Shown piece after piece: positions 8,699 to 17,241 of a stretch of 64,000 nucleotides of DNA. This DNA comes from Bacillota bacterium (lineage in GTDB: Bacteria; Bacillota; Clostridia; Lachnospirales; Anaerotignaceae): the NCBI GenBank assembly GCA_021768705.1, contig JAETUG010000004.1, positions 1 through 64,000 on the forward strand. The letters run 5' to 3'. How positions within the stretch are numbered: the first letter of the stretch is position 1; each line of letters begins with the position of its first letter. A model generated the notes under the pieces. It made no database searches and had not been told where the DNA came from. It saw only the letters and a list, made by a program, of their open reading frames with translations. The translations under genes and the position numbers were made by a program.

Positions 8699-9552
8699 CC
8701 TCTTAACCTCCCAACGACCTCCGCCGCCAATTCCAATCGTTTCTCCACGGGGGCTGTACCTTCCCCATAAGCTGTGCCATACATAGCCCGCAGGCGAATC
8801 GTATCCCCCGAAAGCTCTGCAAAGGCTGCCGCAGGCTCGCTGCAGTCGGCATTCAACAGCATCAGCACTTTCCGTTCTGTTTCAAATACCCATCTGGTTT
8901 CCTCGTGGGTCATTTTCCCGATCAACTCCGCCAGTTCCGGGCGCCCCTCTGCCACGATGATGCCCTGACAGGCGGCAGGCAGAAATTCCTCTGCAGAAAG
9001 GACACGGAAGGTATAGCCGTCCTCCTCGGTAATGCCCATGCGGTCCAGCCCCGCTTTGGCAAGGATGATGGCATCAAAACAGCCGTTCATCAGCTTTTGC
9101 AGGCGGGTATGGATATTTCCACGGATCAGCTTACATTCCGCCCAGGGAAAGACCTTTGCCGCACACTGCTGCCTGCGCAGGCTGCCTGTGCCGATGGTCT
9201 TACAATCCTCCGGTTTTCTGCCCTTGGGCATCACCAACACATCCCTGGGGTCATCCCGCTGCAAAACGCCGATGATATCCAGCCCCTCCGCCAGAAACAA
9301 AGGCAAATCCTTGCCGCTATGGATGGCGATATCAATTTCATCGTTTAAAATCATTTCTTCAAACTCGGAAGCAAAGAGCCCCTTTGCCCCGATTTCCCAA
9401 AGGGGCTTGTCCAAAATTTTATCCCCTCTGGTATGGAAGGGGACGATTTCCGTTTCCAAGGTGGGATGGACATTTTGCAGGGCCTGCAGAGCCATATCCG
9501 TCTGTTTGCGGGAAAGCTGGCTTTTTCTGGTGCCCACTCTGATCTTATCCAT
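8695..9552 (-). CDS. hemC: Hydroxymethylbilane synthase (porphobilinogen deaminase)
   Basis: HemC joins four porphobilinogens into hydroxymethylbilane on a covalently bound dipyrromethane cofactor. The 285-residue protein has the early VGTRKSQLSRKQT segment, the HSGKDLP motif (usually HSMKDVP), GSLRRQ, and a cysteine in NADCSEP matching the cofactor attachment site. It is slightly shorter than the usual length of about 310. ATG 9552 overlaps the SirC-like stop by eight bases. The substitution of methionine by glycine in HSGKD is unusual but spares the catalytic aspartate. Confidence 0.93.
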   Translation of the reverse strand: MDKIRVGTRKSQLSRKQTDMALQALQNVHPTLETEIVPFHTRGDKILDKPLWEIGAKGLFASEFEEMILNDEIDIAIHSGKDLPLFLAEGLDIIGVLQRDDPRDVLVMPKGRKPEDCKTIGTGSLRRQQCAAKVFPWAECKLIRGNIHTRLQKLMNGCFDAIILAKAGLDRMGITEEDGYTFRVLSAEEFLPAACQGIIVAEGRPELAELIGKMTHEETRWVFETERKVLMLLNADCSEPAAAFAELSGDTIRLRAMYGTAYGEGTAPVEKRLELAAEVVGRLRG

Positions 9553-10168
9553 TTCGTTCCCCCTCCTTTCTTAGTATTGCATCGATTTCCTCTTCTGATA
9601 CATTCCCTGCTTTTTCCAAAGCCAGCGCAAAAAGCTCTTTGAATACCTTTTCTCGCCTTTTGCCATCGGGAATCTCTCTTTTGACCCTTTCACGCACATC
9701 CGCCAAGGTCTCCACCACCTTGTCGAACCCATCGGGGACAGCATCCTCCATCCTTTTACGGATAAACTGTGCCGCCAAAGGACTGCCGCCGCCGCTGGAA
9801 AAGCCTGCTACAAATTCCCCCTTCTTCACCAAGGCAGGGAAGAAAAAGCTGCATTTTTCCCGATCGTCCACGATATTAACGGGAATGTTTCTTGCTTTGC
9901 AAAGAGCGGAGATCTCTGCGTTTACCGCCTCATCATCCGTTGCGCCAATGACAAACAGCATCCCCTCGATATCTTGGGGCTGAAATTTGCGGCAGATACG
10001 GCGAATCCCTGCCAATTCCTCCACTTCCCGACAAAACCCAGGAGAAACGACAGTGATATCTCCCCCAAAGGGCAATAATTTTTCAATTTTTCTGAGCGCC
10101 ACCATGCCGCCGCCCACCACAAGGCAGGGCTTTTGCCCAATCTCTATGAAAAAAGGGAAATAGCTCAT
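9545..10168 (-). CDS. Precorrin-2 dehydrogenase / sirohydrochlorin ferrochelatase-like protein
   Basis: A 207-residue SirC/Met8-type protein. An NAD-binding Rossmann fold opens the chain (LVVGGGMVALRKIEKLL at about residues 16-32), followed by a central dimerisation part with the conserved FSSGGGSPLAAQFIR segment. It oxidises precorrin-2 to sirohydrochlorin; some relatives also insert iron. Together with CobA-HemD this gives sirohaem, the cofactor of the sulfite-reductase-like protein just upstream. A GAGGAAAG site precedes ATG 10168. A terminator separates it from that upstream gene. Confidence 0.88.
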   Translation of the reverse strand: MSYFPFFIEIGQKPCLVVGGGMVALRKIEKLLPFGGDITVVSPGFCREVEELAGIRRICRKFQPQDIEGMLFVIGATDDEAVNAEISALCKARNIPVNIVDDREKCSFFFPALVKKGEFVAGFSSGGGSPLAAQFIRKRMEDAVPDGFDKVVETLADVRERVKREIPDGKRREKVFKELFALALEKAGNVSEEEIDAILRKEGERNG

Positions 10169-10212
10169 CGTCTTTCCTCCGTTCTCTCTGTTTCGGTAAA
10201 GCTGCTTTTCTC

Positions 10213-10248
10213 AAAAAAATGCCGTCGGGCTTGCGCCAAACGGCATTC
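10213..10248 (-). terminator. Terminator between the sulfite-reductase-like gene and the sirohaem operon
   Basis: AATGCCGT and ACGGCATT arms flank a GC-rich inner loop and are followed by seven T residues on the minus strand. It implies that sirC-hemC-cobA/hemD-hemB either has its own promoter in the short gap or depends on partial read-through. Confidence 0.85.
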
Positions 10249-10270
10249 TCATTCCATTGTTTCGATAATT

Positions 10271-11200
10271 TTATTTTGCCAGAATCTCTTCTTTTCTTTC
10301 CAGTAATTCATTAGACAGGATCATTGCTTCCGCTTTGTCGAAACCAACTCTTGCGATGGTATCAGACAGACGTTCGCCTGCATTGCCCTGGTCTTTGAAG
10401 AACAGCATTGCTTTTTCTACAACATCCAATACTTCTTCTTTGGAAGTGAACAGCTTGCTCATTTCCTGACCCTGGGCAATCTTTTTGCCCCATCTGCCGC
10501 CCAGTGTTACCTTGTAGCCTGTCACTTCTTCTGTCATTGCGCCGAAAGGACATTTTGCCAGTGTAACGCATCTGCCGCATTTGATACATTTTTCTGTATC
10601 AAAGTTCAGCTTTTCGCCCTCTGTCTTTGTTGCCGCTTTCATGGGACAAACATTTGCCACTACGCAGATCTTGCAGCTCTTACATTTTTCTGCATCAAAC
10701 TGAGGTTTTCTCTGACCGATGATGCCCAAGTCATTCAGGTCGGGTTTTACGCAATTGTTGGGGCAGCCGCCTGTTGCCACTTTGAATTTATGGGGCAGTT
10801 TTACATCGTTATAGCCAATGAAGAAGCGATTGTGGATCTCTTCGCTCAGTTCATAAGTATCATACAGACCATACTGGCAGGTAGTCCCCTTGCAGCTTAC
10901 GATAGGTCTGATCTTTGCGCCTGTACCGCCTACCATCAGGCCGCCTTCTGCCATGTAAGCGATGAAGTCATCGATTTTGTCATAGGGAATGCCCTGTACT
11001 TCGATGGTCTGGCGTGTGGTCATTGCCATTTCGCTGCTGCCGAATTTTTCAGCGCCTTCTGCGATACGGTGTGCTTCCGCCGCTGTGATCTTGCCGTTTC
11101 TTGTGATAACACGGGCATTGAACAGGTCTGTGCCCTTCTGCTGCAGGCAGCCCATGCCTTTTACTCTTTTGATGTCATCCTTGCTTACTGTTACGCTCAT
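10271..11200 (-). CDS. Sirohaem-dependent sulfite/nitrite reductase-like ferredoxin protein
   Basis: A 309-residue protein related to the small clostridial sulfite reductases. An N-terminal ferredoxin-like half-domain is followed by the sirohaem/iron-sulfur ligand cysteines in CKGTTC and GGCPNNC (about residues 103-155), then a two-cluster ferredoxin insert (CKSCKICVVANVCP and CIKCGRCVTLAKCP) and a C-terminal reductase segment. This order resembles anaerobic sulfite reductase AsrC and group I Fsr-like proteins. ATG 11200 is used, with GGGAGGG seven bases upstream; a TTG five codons earlier overlaps that site. The sirohaem genes follow directly. The electron donor subunits of a typical asrABC are not adjacent. 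Confidence 0.85.
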   Translation of the reverse strand: MSVTVSKDDIKRVKGMGCLQQKGTDLFNARVITRNGKITAAEAHRIAEGAEKFGSSEMAMTTRQTIEVQGIPYDKIDDFIAYMAEGGLMVGGTGAKIRPIVSCKGTTCQYGLYDTYELSEEIHNRFFIGYNDVKLPHKFKVATGGCPNNCVKPDLNDLGIIGQRKPQFDAEKCKSCKICVVANVCPMKAATKTEGEKLNFDTEKCIKCGRCVTLAKCPFGAMTEEVTGYKVTLGGRWGKKIAQGQEMSKLFTSKEEVLDVVEKAMLFFKDQGNAGERLSDTIARVGFDKAEAMILSNELLERKEEILAK

Positions 11201-11306
11201 ACCGATCCCTCCCAAAAATCTTTCTACTTTATGTATCCGTCATTTCTTTCCTTTGTGATATAGCTTACTCCTGTTTTTTGATAAAATCAAATTATAATTC
11301 TTTATG

Positions 11307-11331
11307 AATCAATAGTTTTTTGTTATTGATT
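11307..11331. promoter_or_regulatory. Perfect inverted repeat upstream of the sulfite-reductase-like gene
   Basis: AATCAATA (11307-11314) and TATTGATT (11324-11331) form a perfect 8-bp dyad around nine bases, about 107 bases before the start codon. A regulator site or leader hairpin is possible; no flanking T-tract suggests a terminator. Confidence 0.4.
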
Positions 11332-11415
11332 GATGATGTTTTCAAAATGTCCGCAGACCAATGACAGAACAAACTCTCATTCCCCTTTCAATTCCTGATA
11401 AACTGTAAGAATTTC

Positions 11416-12123
11416 TCATTTTTTCAGGCTTCTCAGATACTTTTTGTCCTCCGTAGAAACACGGTAGGATTCGCAGGCTTTTTGGATAAATTTGTTGAAC
11501 GTCCAATCATCCAGATGAGAATGGGAGAGAACTTCCATGCAAGCTTCCCTGTCCTTCACCCAAGCCGTCGCCAAAAGCCATGCCTGCCCCATGCGAACAT
11601 AGTAATGCTCGGAATGGATGGCATCTGTCCGCTCCAATACCTCTTTCATGTATTCCGGTGCTAGATAGTGGCTCAGCATCATGATGATGCCCACACGGAC
11701 AGCCCAAGGGTTTTCCGATCGCAGATATTTTTCGATGTACTGAAAAAACTCCTTCTCATGTCCCTTTAGCTTTTTCTTCACAGAAGAACAGAACACATCG
11801 CAATGGGCCCAGTTTTCCACCAGATGCTCTGCGTAATGGTCGCAATAGGGCAGAAAGGCCTCATAGGAAACGGGCAGTGCCGCCGCCACCAGCCCATAGA
11901 GCAGCCGCTCCTCATAGGTATCCTTTCCGCAAAAGCGGAGGAATCCCTCGCCGTCCTCTTTCGCCAGCTTCGCCGCTGTTTTTCTCAAAAAAGGTACTCG
12001 CAGCCCGATGACAGGCAGCTGCGAACAAAGGAGTTTGGCATTGAATTTCTTATACTCCTCTTCTCTCTGAGAAAACAACTCTTCCCGAAAGACTTCATAG
12101 CTCTCTTTCGTCCAGCTTTTCAT
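11416..12123 (-). CDS. DNA alkylation repair protein (AlkD-like HEAT-repeat family)
   Basis: A 235-residue all-helical protein of the AlkD/DUF-type HEAT-repeat glycosylase family, which excises bulky alkylated bases. The segments VIGLRVPFLRKTAAKLAKE, ENWAHCDVFCSSVKK and the tryptophan-rich NPWAVRVGIIMML fit the repeat core, and the WDxCD-like WAHCD carries the acidic catalytic position. ATG 12123 has AAAGGAG eight bases upstream and lies five bases after the stop of the HD-domain gene, so the two form an operon. Some clostridial members of the family may act on other substrates. Confidence 0.82.
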   Translation of the reverse strand: MKSWTKESYEVFREELFSQREEEYKKFNAKLLCSQLPVIGLRVPFLRKTAAKLAKEDGEGFLRFCGKDTYEERLLYGLVAAALPVSYEAFLPYCDHYAEHLVENWAHCDVFCSSVKKKLKGHEKEFFQYIEKYLRSENPWAVRVGIIMMLSHYLAPEYMKEVLERTDAIHSEHYYVRMGQAWLLATAWVKDREACMEVLSHSHLDDWTFNKFIQKACESYRVSTEDKKYLRSLKK

Positions 12124-12128
12124 TGGAC

Positions 12129-12554
12129 TCACTCCTTTTCTCGTTCTTCGATCTGCCGCAAAGCAGCTTCATATTTTTTCAATCTCTGTTTGTCTTTTTC
12201 CGTGGGGTTTGGGATGCGGCTGATGTCCATATTATCCATCAGATCGGCACGCTTCACCTGCGCCGCCAAAGGGTTTTCGCAGACACGACGGATATATGCC
12301 ATATACTCCTCCCCTTCCCTATGGGTCAGGCAGGAAACAGCTTCGATGACCTTTGTCGAAAATCCTTCCTTTTTCAAATCCTCGGCTGTATATGGGGTAT
12401 CCTCCAAAAGATCATGGAGGATGGCAGCGGTCTTTTCTTCCAAGGTCTTACATCTTAACATCACCCGTATGGGATGCAGAATATAGGGCTGACCGCCTTT
12501 GTCCACCTGTCCTGTGTGCCCTCTTGCCGCTAAAATGATGGCTTTTTCCAACAT
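12129..12554 (-). CDS. HD-domain phosphohydrolase, small alarmone hydrolase-like
   Basis: A 141-residue HD-superfamily protein resembling the hydrolase half of RelA/SpoT and MESH1. The histidines in ARGHTGQ and YILHPIRV, the core HDLLED pair and the later aspartate in KRADLMDNM supply the metal ligands of the fold. Such stand-alone hydrolases remove the 3'-diphosphate of (p)ppGpp or act on related nucleotides. ATG 12554 is preceded by GAGGTGG; a GTG three codons earlier overlaps that site. It sits immediately upstream of the AlkD-like gene. Confidence 0.8.
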   Translation of the reverse strand: MLEKAIILAARGHTGQVDKGGQPYILHPIRVMLRCKTLEEKTAAILHDLLEDTPYTAEDLKKEGFSTKVIEAVSCLTHREGEEYMAYIRRVCENPLAAQVKRADLMDNMDISRIPNPTEKDKQRLKKYEAALRQIEEREKE

Positions 12555-12841
12555 GTTTCCCACCTCTTTTTCCCGTAGTTTTCTTATCTTTAGTATATCT
12601 TGTCAAAAAAATTGTGTAAAGGCAAAAAACATGCAAACTTTTTTCCTTCTTTTTACGTCTATGAAGAGAGTAGCGTCTGAAAAAGGCAAATTTTTCATAA
12701 AATACATTTTGAAGCTGCTCCCAATCAGAATTGTATTAAAAATTTAATATTTTCTTCAGGGTTTTTCCACAGAAAATATGCTATGATATGCTTAACTACA
12801 ACATTCGACAAAAGGACGCATCATATTAGGAGGGGACTTTT

Positions 12842-13624
12842 ATGATCTATTATTTCAGCGGTACCGGCAATTCCTACGCAGCAGCAAAAAAACTGGCCAC
12901 CGGTCTGGGCGAAGACCTGATGGATATCGCTCTGGCTGTCCGAGAGGGCAACTATGCCCATACTTTGAAGGCAGGCGAACGGCTGGGCTTTGTATTTCCT
13001 GTTTACGCATGGGCACCTCCCAAAGTGGTGACCGATTTTGTAAAAAATCTGGAATTGTATTATTCCGGTGATCCTTATATTTTCGCAGTCTGCACCTGCG
13101 GCAGTTCCGCCGGCAAAACCATGGATATTTTCGAAGATGCCCTGAAAGAAAACGGCCTTGTGCTGGACAGCGGCTTTTCCGTGGTGATGCCCGATAACTG
13201 TGTCATCCTGTTTGACACGGAAAAAGAAGCACTCTCCGCAGAAAAGCTGGCAAAGGCAGAAAAAACACTGGATCATATTCTCCGTGCCATCAAGCTGAAC
13301 TGGAGCGATTTTTTCCGAGTAAAACGAGGAAAACTTGGCGGCTTCCTGAGTACGGCAGTGAATCCCGCTTTCTGCAAAGGCATGAAAACGAAACCCTTCT
13401 ATGTCACCAATGACTGTATCGGCTGCGGTCAGTGTGAACGGATCTGCAGTAGCGGCTGTATCAGCATGACTGTCGGCAAGCCCGTATGGACAGAGGACAG
13501 ATGCAATCTTTGTCTGGCCTGCATCAACCGCTGCCCTGCCAAGGCTATCCAATACGGCAAAAAAACAGCAGATCGGGGACGCTATGTACACCCGATCTAT
13601 CAGACAGGAGAGACGGAACAATGA
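12842..13624 (+). CDS. EFR1-type flavodoxin/ferredoxin fusion protein
   Basis: A 260-residue electron-transfer protein with an N-terminal flavodoxin-like domain (YYFSGTGNSYAAAK, the FMN phosphate loop, residues 3-16) and a C-terminal 2[4Fe-4S] ferredoxin domain with CIGCGQCERICSSGC and CNLCLACINRCP. This architecture (EFR1) is common in anaerobic Firmicutes, but individual partners are mostly unknown. TAGGAGGGG precedes the ATG. Its TGA overlaps the ATG of the deacetylase gene (ATGA), an odd coupling of a cytoplasmic redox protein with a surface enzyme. Confidence 0.9.
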   Translation: MIYYFSGTGNSYAAAKKLATGLGEDLMDIALAVREGNYAHTLKAGERLGFVFPVYAWAPPKVVTDFVKNLELYYSGDPYIFAVCTCGSSAGKTMDIFEDALKENGLVLDSGFSVVMPDNCVILFDTEKEALSAEKLAKAEKTLDHILRAIKLNWSDFFRVKRGKLGGFLSTAVNPAFCKGMKTKPFYVTNDCIGCGQCERICSSGCISMTVGKPVWTEDRCNLCLACINRCPAKAIQYGKKTADRGRYVHPIYQTGETEQ

Positions 13625-15048
13625 AACCAAAACGCATATTTGCATTCCTTTTGATCGGCATACTGATCCTTTCCTGCTGTGGCTGCAGTGCCACCAGCAG
13701 CGGGCTTTCCATGCTCAATTGCAAAAAAATCACAGAGCTGACCCAAAAAGGGGAAACCTATTGGGCAGCCTATCAGGAACATCAGGAGGTGGGGGAAGCC
13801 ACCAACGTGGTGGAATACCAAAAGCCCCTTTCCTATGTGCTGCAATATCCAAAAACAGGGTGTGCCGCTGTGGATGCCCGCATTGAAGGCATCGTAACAG
13901 AGATCCGCAATGCTTTCGATCAGGAATTTTTGCCAGCAAAAACATCGGAAAATGAAACAAAAAGCAGCAAAGAAACAGAAGCTACATTGTATCTGGGGTA
14001 TGAAGCCTATCTGACGGATAACGACCACATGAGCCTTGTGTTTTTCCAGACCCATGAAGCGGACGGCGTTCTTTCTCCCCATACCCGTATCCAGATCTTC
14101 CATTTCGACCTGAGCGAAGATGCAGAAATTCCTGCGGAAGAACTGATGTGGACAGATTTTGCAAAAAATGCTTCCACCTACACACAGAAATATTTCACCA
14201 CCACAGAACCCTATAACAAAGGCATCTTTGGCAACTATGCCACACTCCTTGCCCCGGATGGGGGTCGCTTCGACCGCTTTGCCTTCACCACCGAAGGTGT
14301 GCTGTTCTATTTCGACCGCTACGACCTTTTCCCCGGCAGCTATGGCATCGTCAGCCTGACCATTCCTTACAAGGATATGCGGACAAAGATACAGGCACCC
14401 AAGGCAGATACCCTGGTTCCTCCCGAAAAATCCAATAAAAAAATGGTGGCTCTGACCTATGATGACGGCCCCAACCCCATTGCCACCAATGCCATTCTGG
14501 ATACCCTGGAACAATACGGTGCCAAGGCTACCTTCTTTGATCTGGGGCATCTGGTGGAAAAATATCCCGATGTGGTGAAGCGGGAAGCCGCTTTGGGCTG
14601 TGAAGTGGGCAGCCATTCCTACGACCATAAAAATTTCAGCAAGATGACTGCCACAGAAATCTCTGCGGACGTAAAGAAAACATCTGCCGCTTTCCAAAAG
14701 GCACTGGGGAAAGGCCCTGCTGTGTTCCGTCCTCCCTATGGGGCCTGTAATGAAAACGTGAAAAAGCAAATCCCCATGCCCATCTATCTCTGGTCCATCG
14801 ATACCCTGGACTGGAAGAGCAGAAATGCCAAGGCCGTTTTGGATGTGGTAAAATCCTCCGGCGATCTGGACGGAAAAGTCATCCTGATGCATGGCATTTA
14901 TACCTCTACCGCGGAAGCCACCGCTGTCTTGGTGCCTTATCTGCAGGGGCAGGGCTATGAACTGGTGACCGTTTCCGAACTGATCCAGGCAAAGCATGGA
15001 GAAACTCCCGCCAAAGGCAAAATTTACGGATACTCTTATTTCCAATAA
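13621..15048 (+). CDS. Polysaccharide deacetylase lipoprotein (NodB domain)
   Basis: A 475-residue surface enzyme. A lipoprotein signal with lipobox around LSCCGC anchors it to the membrane. A middle region of about residues 60-260 resembles the DUF3298/RsiV-type domain found before NodB domains in PdaC-like deacetylases. The NodB domain starts at VALTYDDGPNP (catalytic DD pair), then HSYDH (metal histidines), RPPYGA and a late LMHG histidine. It probably removes acetyl groups from peptidoglycan or another wall glycan. ATG 13621 overlaps the upstream stop; a bidirectional terminator follows. Confidence 0.92.
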   Translation: MKPKRIFAFLLIGILILSCCGCSATSSGLSMLNCKKITELTQKGETYWAAYQEHQEVGEATNVVEYQKPLSYVLQYPKTGCAAVDARIEGIVTEIRNAFDQEFLPAKTSENETKSSKETEATLYLGYEAYLTDNDHMSLVFFQTHEADGVLSPHTRIQIFHFDLSEDAEIPAEELMWTDFAKNASTYTQKYFTTTEPYNKGIFGNYATLLAPDGGRFDRFAFTTEGVLFYFDRYDLFPGSYGIVSLTIPYKDMRTKIQAPKADTLVPPEKSNKKMVALTYDDGPNPIATNAILDTLEQYGAKATFFDLGHLVEKYPDVVKREAALGCEVGSHSYDHKNFSKMTATEISADVKKTSAAFQKALGKGPAVFRPPYGACNENVKKQIPMPIYLWSIDTLDWKSRNAKAVLDVVKSSGDLDGKVILMHGIYTSTAEATAVLVPYLQGQGYELVTVSELIQAKHGETPAKGKIYGYSYFQ

Positions 15049-15053
15049 AACAA

Positions 15054-15103
15054 AAAAAGAACAGACCCTTGTTCCTTCCCGGAGGACTTCGGGTCTGTTT
15101 TTT
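15054..15103. terminator. Bidirectional terminator between deacetylase and regulator genes
   Basis: AACAGACCC (15060-15068) and GGGTCTGTT (15091-15099) pair, with A-rich sequence on the left and T-rich on the right, so the hairpin can serve both converging genes. Confidence 0.9.
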
Positions 15104-15494
15104 ATTCCTTTACATCGGGATTCAGTTCATGCCATTTCTGATGATGGGCTTTCATACAGGCAAAGGTCTCTTCACTGAGGATATGTTCCATGCGGCAGGC
15201 ATCCTTCAAGGCGGTTTCCTCGCTGACACCGATATCCATCAGCAAATGAGAGATCACGCAATGTTTTTCATAGGTTCCTTCTGCCAAGGCTCTGCCCTTT
15301 TCTGTCAGTACGATACGGCCTTTTTCTTCGATCTGCACATAGCCTTCCGCTTTCAGCTTTTTCATGGCATTGGAAATGCTGGGTTTGCTGAAGCCCAATT
15401 CCGTTGCCACGTCCACAGAACGTACATAGCCTGTTTTCTGATCTAATACATAAATGGTTTCCAGATAATTTTCCATGGATTCCTGTGTTTTCAT
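15102..15494 (-). CDS. DtxR/MntR-family metal-dependent transcriptional regulator
   Basis: A 130-residue winged-helix repressor of the DtxR/MntR family. The helix-turn-helix lies in VRSVDVATELGFSKPSISNAMKKL (about residues 23-46) and the C-terminal dimerisation helices hold the likely metal ligands, including the histidine of KHCVISHLL and CRMEH. It lacks the SH3-like extension of IdeR, as MntR does. It normally binds manganese or iron and represses uptake genes. No transporter is adjacent, though a broken feoAB lies 12 kb away. Confidence 0.88.
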   Translation of the reverse strand: MKTQESMENYLETIYVLDQKTGYVRSVDVATELGFSKPSISNAMKKLKAEGYVQIEEKGRIVLTEKGRALAEGTYEKHCVISHLLMDIGVSEETALKDACRMEHILSEETFACMKAHHQKWHELNPDVKE

Positions 15495-15620
15495 ACGCGT
15501 CTCCCGCCTTTCTTTTCATAATGTTAGCAAAAAAGCCGCCATTTGACAATCATTTTCTGATTCCCGTTCCCTTTTCCATCGCTTTTTGAAAATTTCTATG
15601 GATTTCAGTAAAATTTTTTA

Positions 15621-15709
15621 TTGATATTTCGCTCAAAATCATGTATGATGTACTTAAGAATAAACGATAACAGAGGCATCAAACACGTTGTTGTTTTGGT
15701 GTCTTTTTT
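15621..15709 (+). ncRNA. Candidate short transcript: promoter directly followed by terminator
   Basis: TTGATA (15621-15626), a 17-base spacer and TATGAT (15644-15649) form a near-consensus sigma-A promoter. Only about 20 bases past the expected start comes a hairpin (GGCATCAAA with TTTGGTGTC, two G-T pairs) and TTTTTT. The product would be about 54 nt with no reading frame. It could be a small RNA, a premature-termination leader or a decayed gene start. Confidence 0.4.
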
Positions 15710-16048
15710 AGAAAATCGTATTTTTTAACTATGCTTGCTTCTGTAGTTTGAGGTTTTTCTCCTAACTTCAAGCTATTTTGAATCAAACTTTTCATCTCTT
15801 CTTGTCGTTGCTTCCCAAGCGCAAAAAAACGCCCCCTAACTGTTTTTCTGCGTGGCAATGACAAACCCTTACACGGCGTCTTCTCCCCCAAGAAGGCGCC
15901 GTTCCCCTTTCTATCCAAGATTTGCTAAAATAAATTTCATCTTAATTCCATTTTTACTGTACGAAATTAATCTTCCCCTCTTCCTGTCCTTGTAGTATGA
16001 TATATTCATAAATAATTGTCTTTATATAGCAAGAAAGAAGGTAACCCC

Positions 16049-17161
16049 ATGTACAGAACATTATATAGTCCCCAGGGCGGCCGCATCATCCTGGATGGCC
16101 GTGAAGTCATCAATATGGCATCCAATAACTACCTGGGTCTGGCAAACCATCCCGCAGTGGTGGCTGCTGCAAAAGACGCTTTGGAAAAATACGGCGTTGC
16201 TACAACAGCCAGCAGAAATATCTGCGGCAACTACCCTGTTCATGATGAACTGGAAGAAAAGCTGGCGAAATTCAAAGGCGTAGAAGCCACACTGGTATTC
16301 AACTGCGGCGTTTCCGCCAACTCCGGCCTGATCCCCCAGCTGGTAGGCAAAGGTGATTTTATCTACAGCGATGAACTGAACCACGGCTCCATCATCGATG
16401 GCTGCCGCCTGTCCGGTGCGAAGATCAAGGTTTTCCGCCATATGGATATGGCTCATCTGGAAGAACTGCTGAAAGAACCCGTAGAAGGCAAAAAGCTCAT
16501 CATCACAGACGGTGTATTCAGCATGGACGGCGATCTGGCTCCTCTGCCCGAAATGGCAGATCTGGCAGATCAATACGGCGCAATGCTGGTGGTAGACGAT
16601 GCCCACGGCGATGGCGTAATGGGCCCCGCCGGCAGAGGTACCGTTGACCACTTCGGCCTGAGAGACCGCATCACCATCGAAACAGGTTCCCTGTCCAAGG
16701 CATTCGGTTCCGCCGGCGGCTTTGTGGCAGGCCCCAAGGAATTTATCGAAAGCCTGCGCCCCAAGGCAAGAAGCTTCATCTTTACCGCTTCTCCCATGGC
16801 TCCCTGCCTGACAGCAGCGGCAGCAAAGGCTGTGGATCTGGTAATGGAAAACACAGCGCTGGTGGATAAGCTGTGGGAAAACCGTAACTATTTCGCAGAC
16901 CGCCTCAGCAAACTGGGTCTGAATATCGGCACATCCGTGACTCCCGTTATCCCCGTCATCGTTGGCGATGCAGAAAAAGCCCAGAAACTGAGCCAGATGA
17001 TGTATGAAAGAGGCGTTTATGCCCAGGCACTGCAGTTCCCTATGGTACCCAGAGGCACAGCCCGCCTGCGTACCATCATTTCCGCAGATCATACCAAAGA
17101 AGATCTGGATAAGGTTGTGGATGCACTGGAAGAATGTGCAAAAGAACTGGGTCTGATCTGA
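16049..17161 (+). CDS. Alpha-oxoamine synthase (glycine C-acetyltransferase / BioF-like)
   Basis: A 370-residue PLP enzyme of the family that condenses an acyl-CoA with an amino acid (2-amino-3-ketobutyrate CoA ligase, 8-amino-7-oxononanoate synthase). The conserved DELNHGSIIDG loop, the VVDDAHGDGV aspartate/histidine pair and the PLP lysine K217 in TGSLSKAFG are intact. The N-terminus is about 20-25 residues shorter than E. coli Kbl. ATG 16049 is chosen from the GAAGG site. It stands alone, without tdh or bio genes, so the exact substrate is open; the HGSIIDG type favours Kbl-like activity. Confidence 0.85.
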   Translation: MYRTLYSPQGGRIILDGREVINMASNNYLGLANHPAVVAAAKDALEKYGVATTASRNICGNYPVHDELEEKLAKFKGVEATLVFNCGVSANSGLIPQLVGKGDFIYSDELNHGSIIDGCRLSGAKIKVFRHMDMAHLEELLKEPVEGKKLIITDGVFSMDGDLAPLPEMADLADQYGAMLVVDDAHGDGVMGPAGRGTVDHFGLRDRITIETGSLSKAFGSAGGFVAGPKEFIESLRPKARSFIFTASPMAPCLTAAAAKAVDLVMENTALVDKLWENRNYFADRLSKLGLNIGTSVTPVIPVIVGDAEKAQKLSQMMYERGVYAQALQFPMVPRGTARLRTIISADHTKEDLDKVVDALEECAKELGLI

Positions 17162-17187
17162 TTCCCTAAAAATAAAGAAAATACCGT

Positions 17188-17220
17188 ATAAAAAATCCCC
17201 CGACCATTCGGTCGGGGGAT
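17188..17220 (-). terminator. Strong terminator of the secreted-protein gene
   Basis: ATCCCCCGACC and GGTCGGGGGAT form an 11-bp stem with a four-base loop, followed on the minus strand by TTTTTTATA. On the plus strand the hairpin also lies just after the oxoamine synthase gene. Confidence 0.92.
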
Positions 17221-17241
17221 ACTTTATGTGATAGGAAATGA

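Noticed and set aside
15679..15918. Open frame of 79 codons on the minus strand between the regulator and the oxoamine synthase gene
   Set aside because: It needs a TTG start with no ribosome site, overlaps the plus-strand promoter-terminator unit, and has a composition (Lys/Gln/Arg-rich) typical of chance frames.
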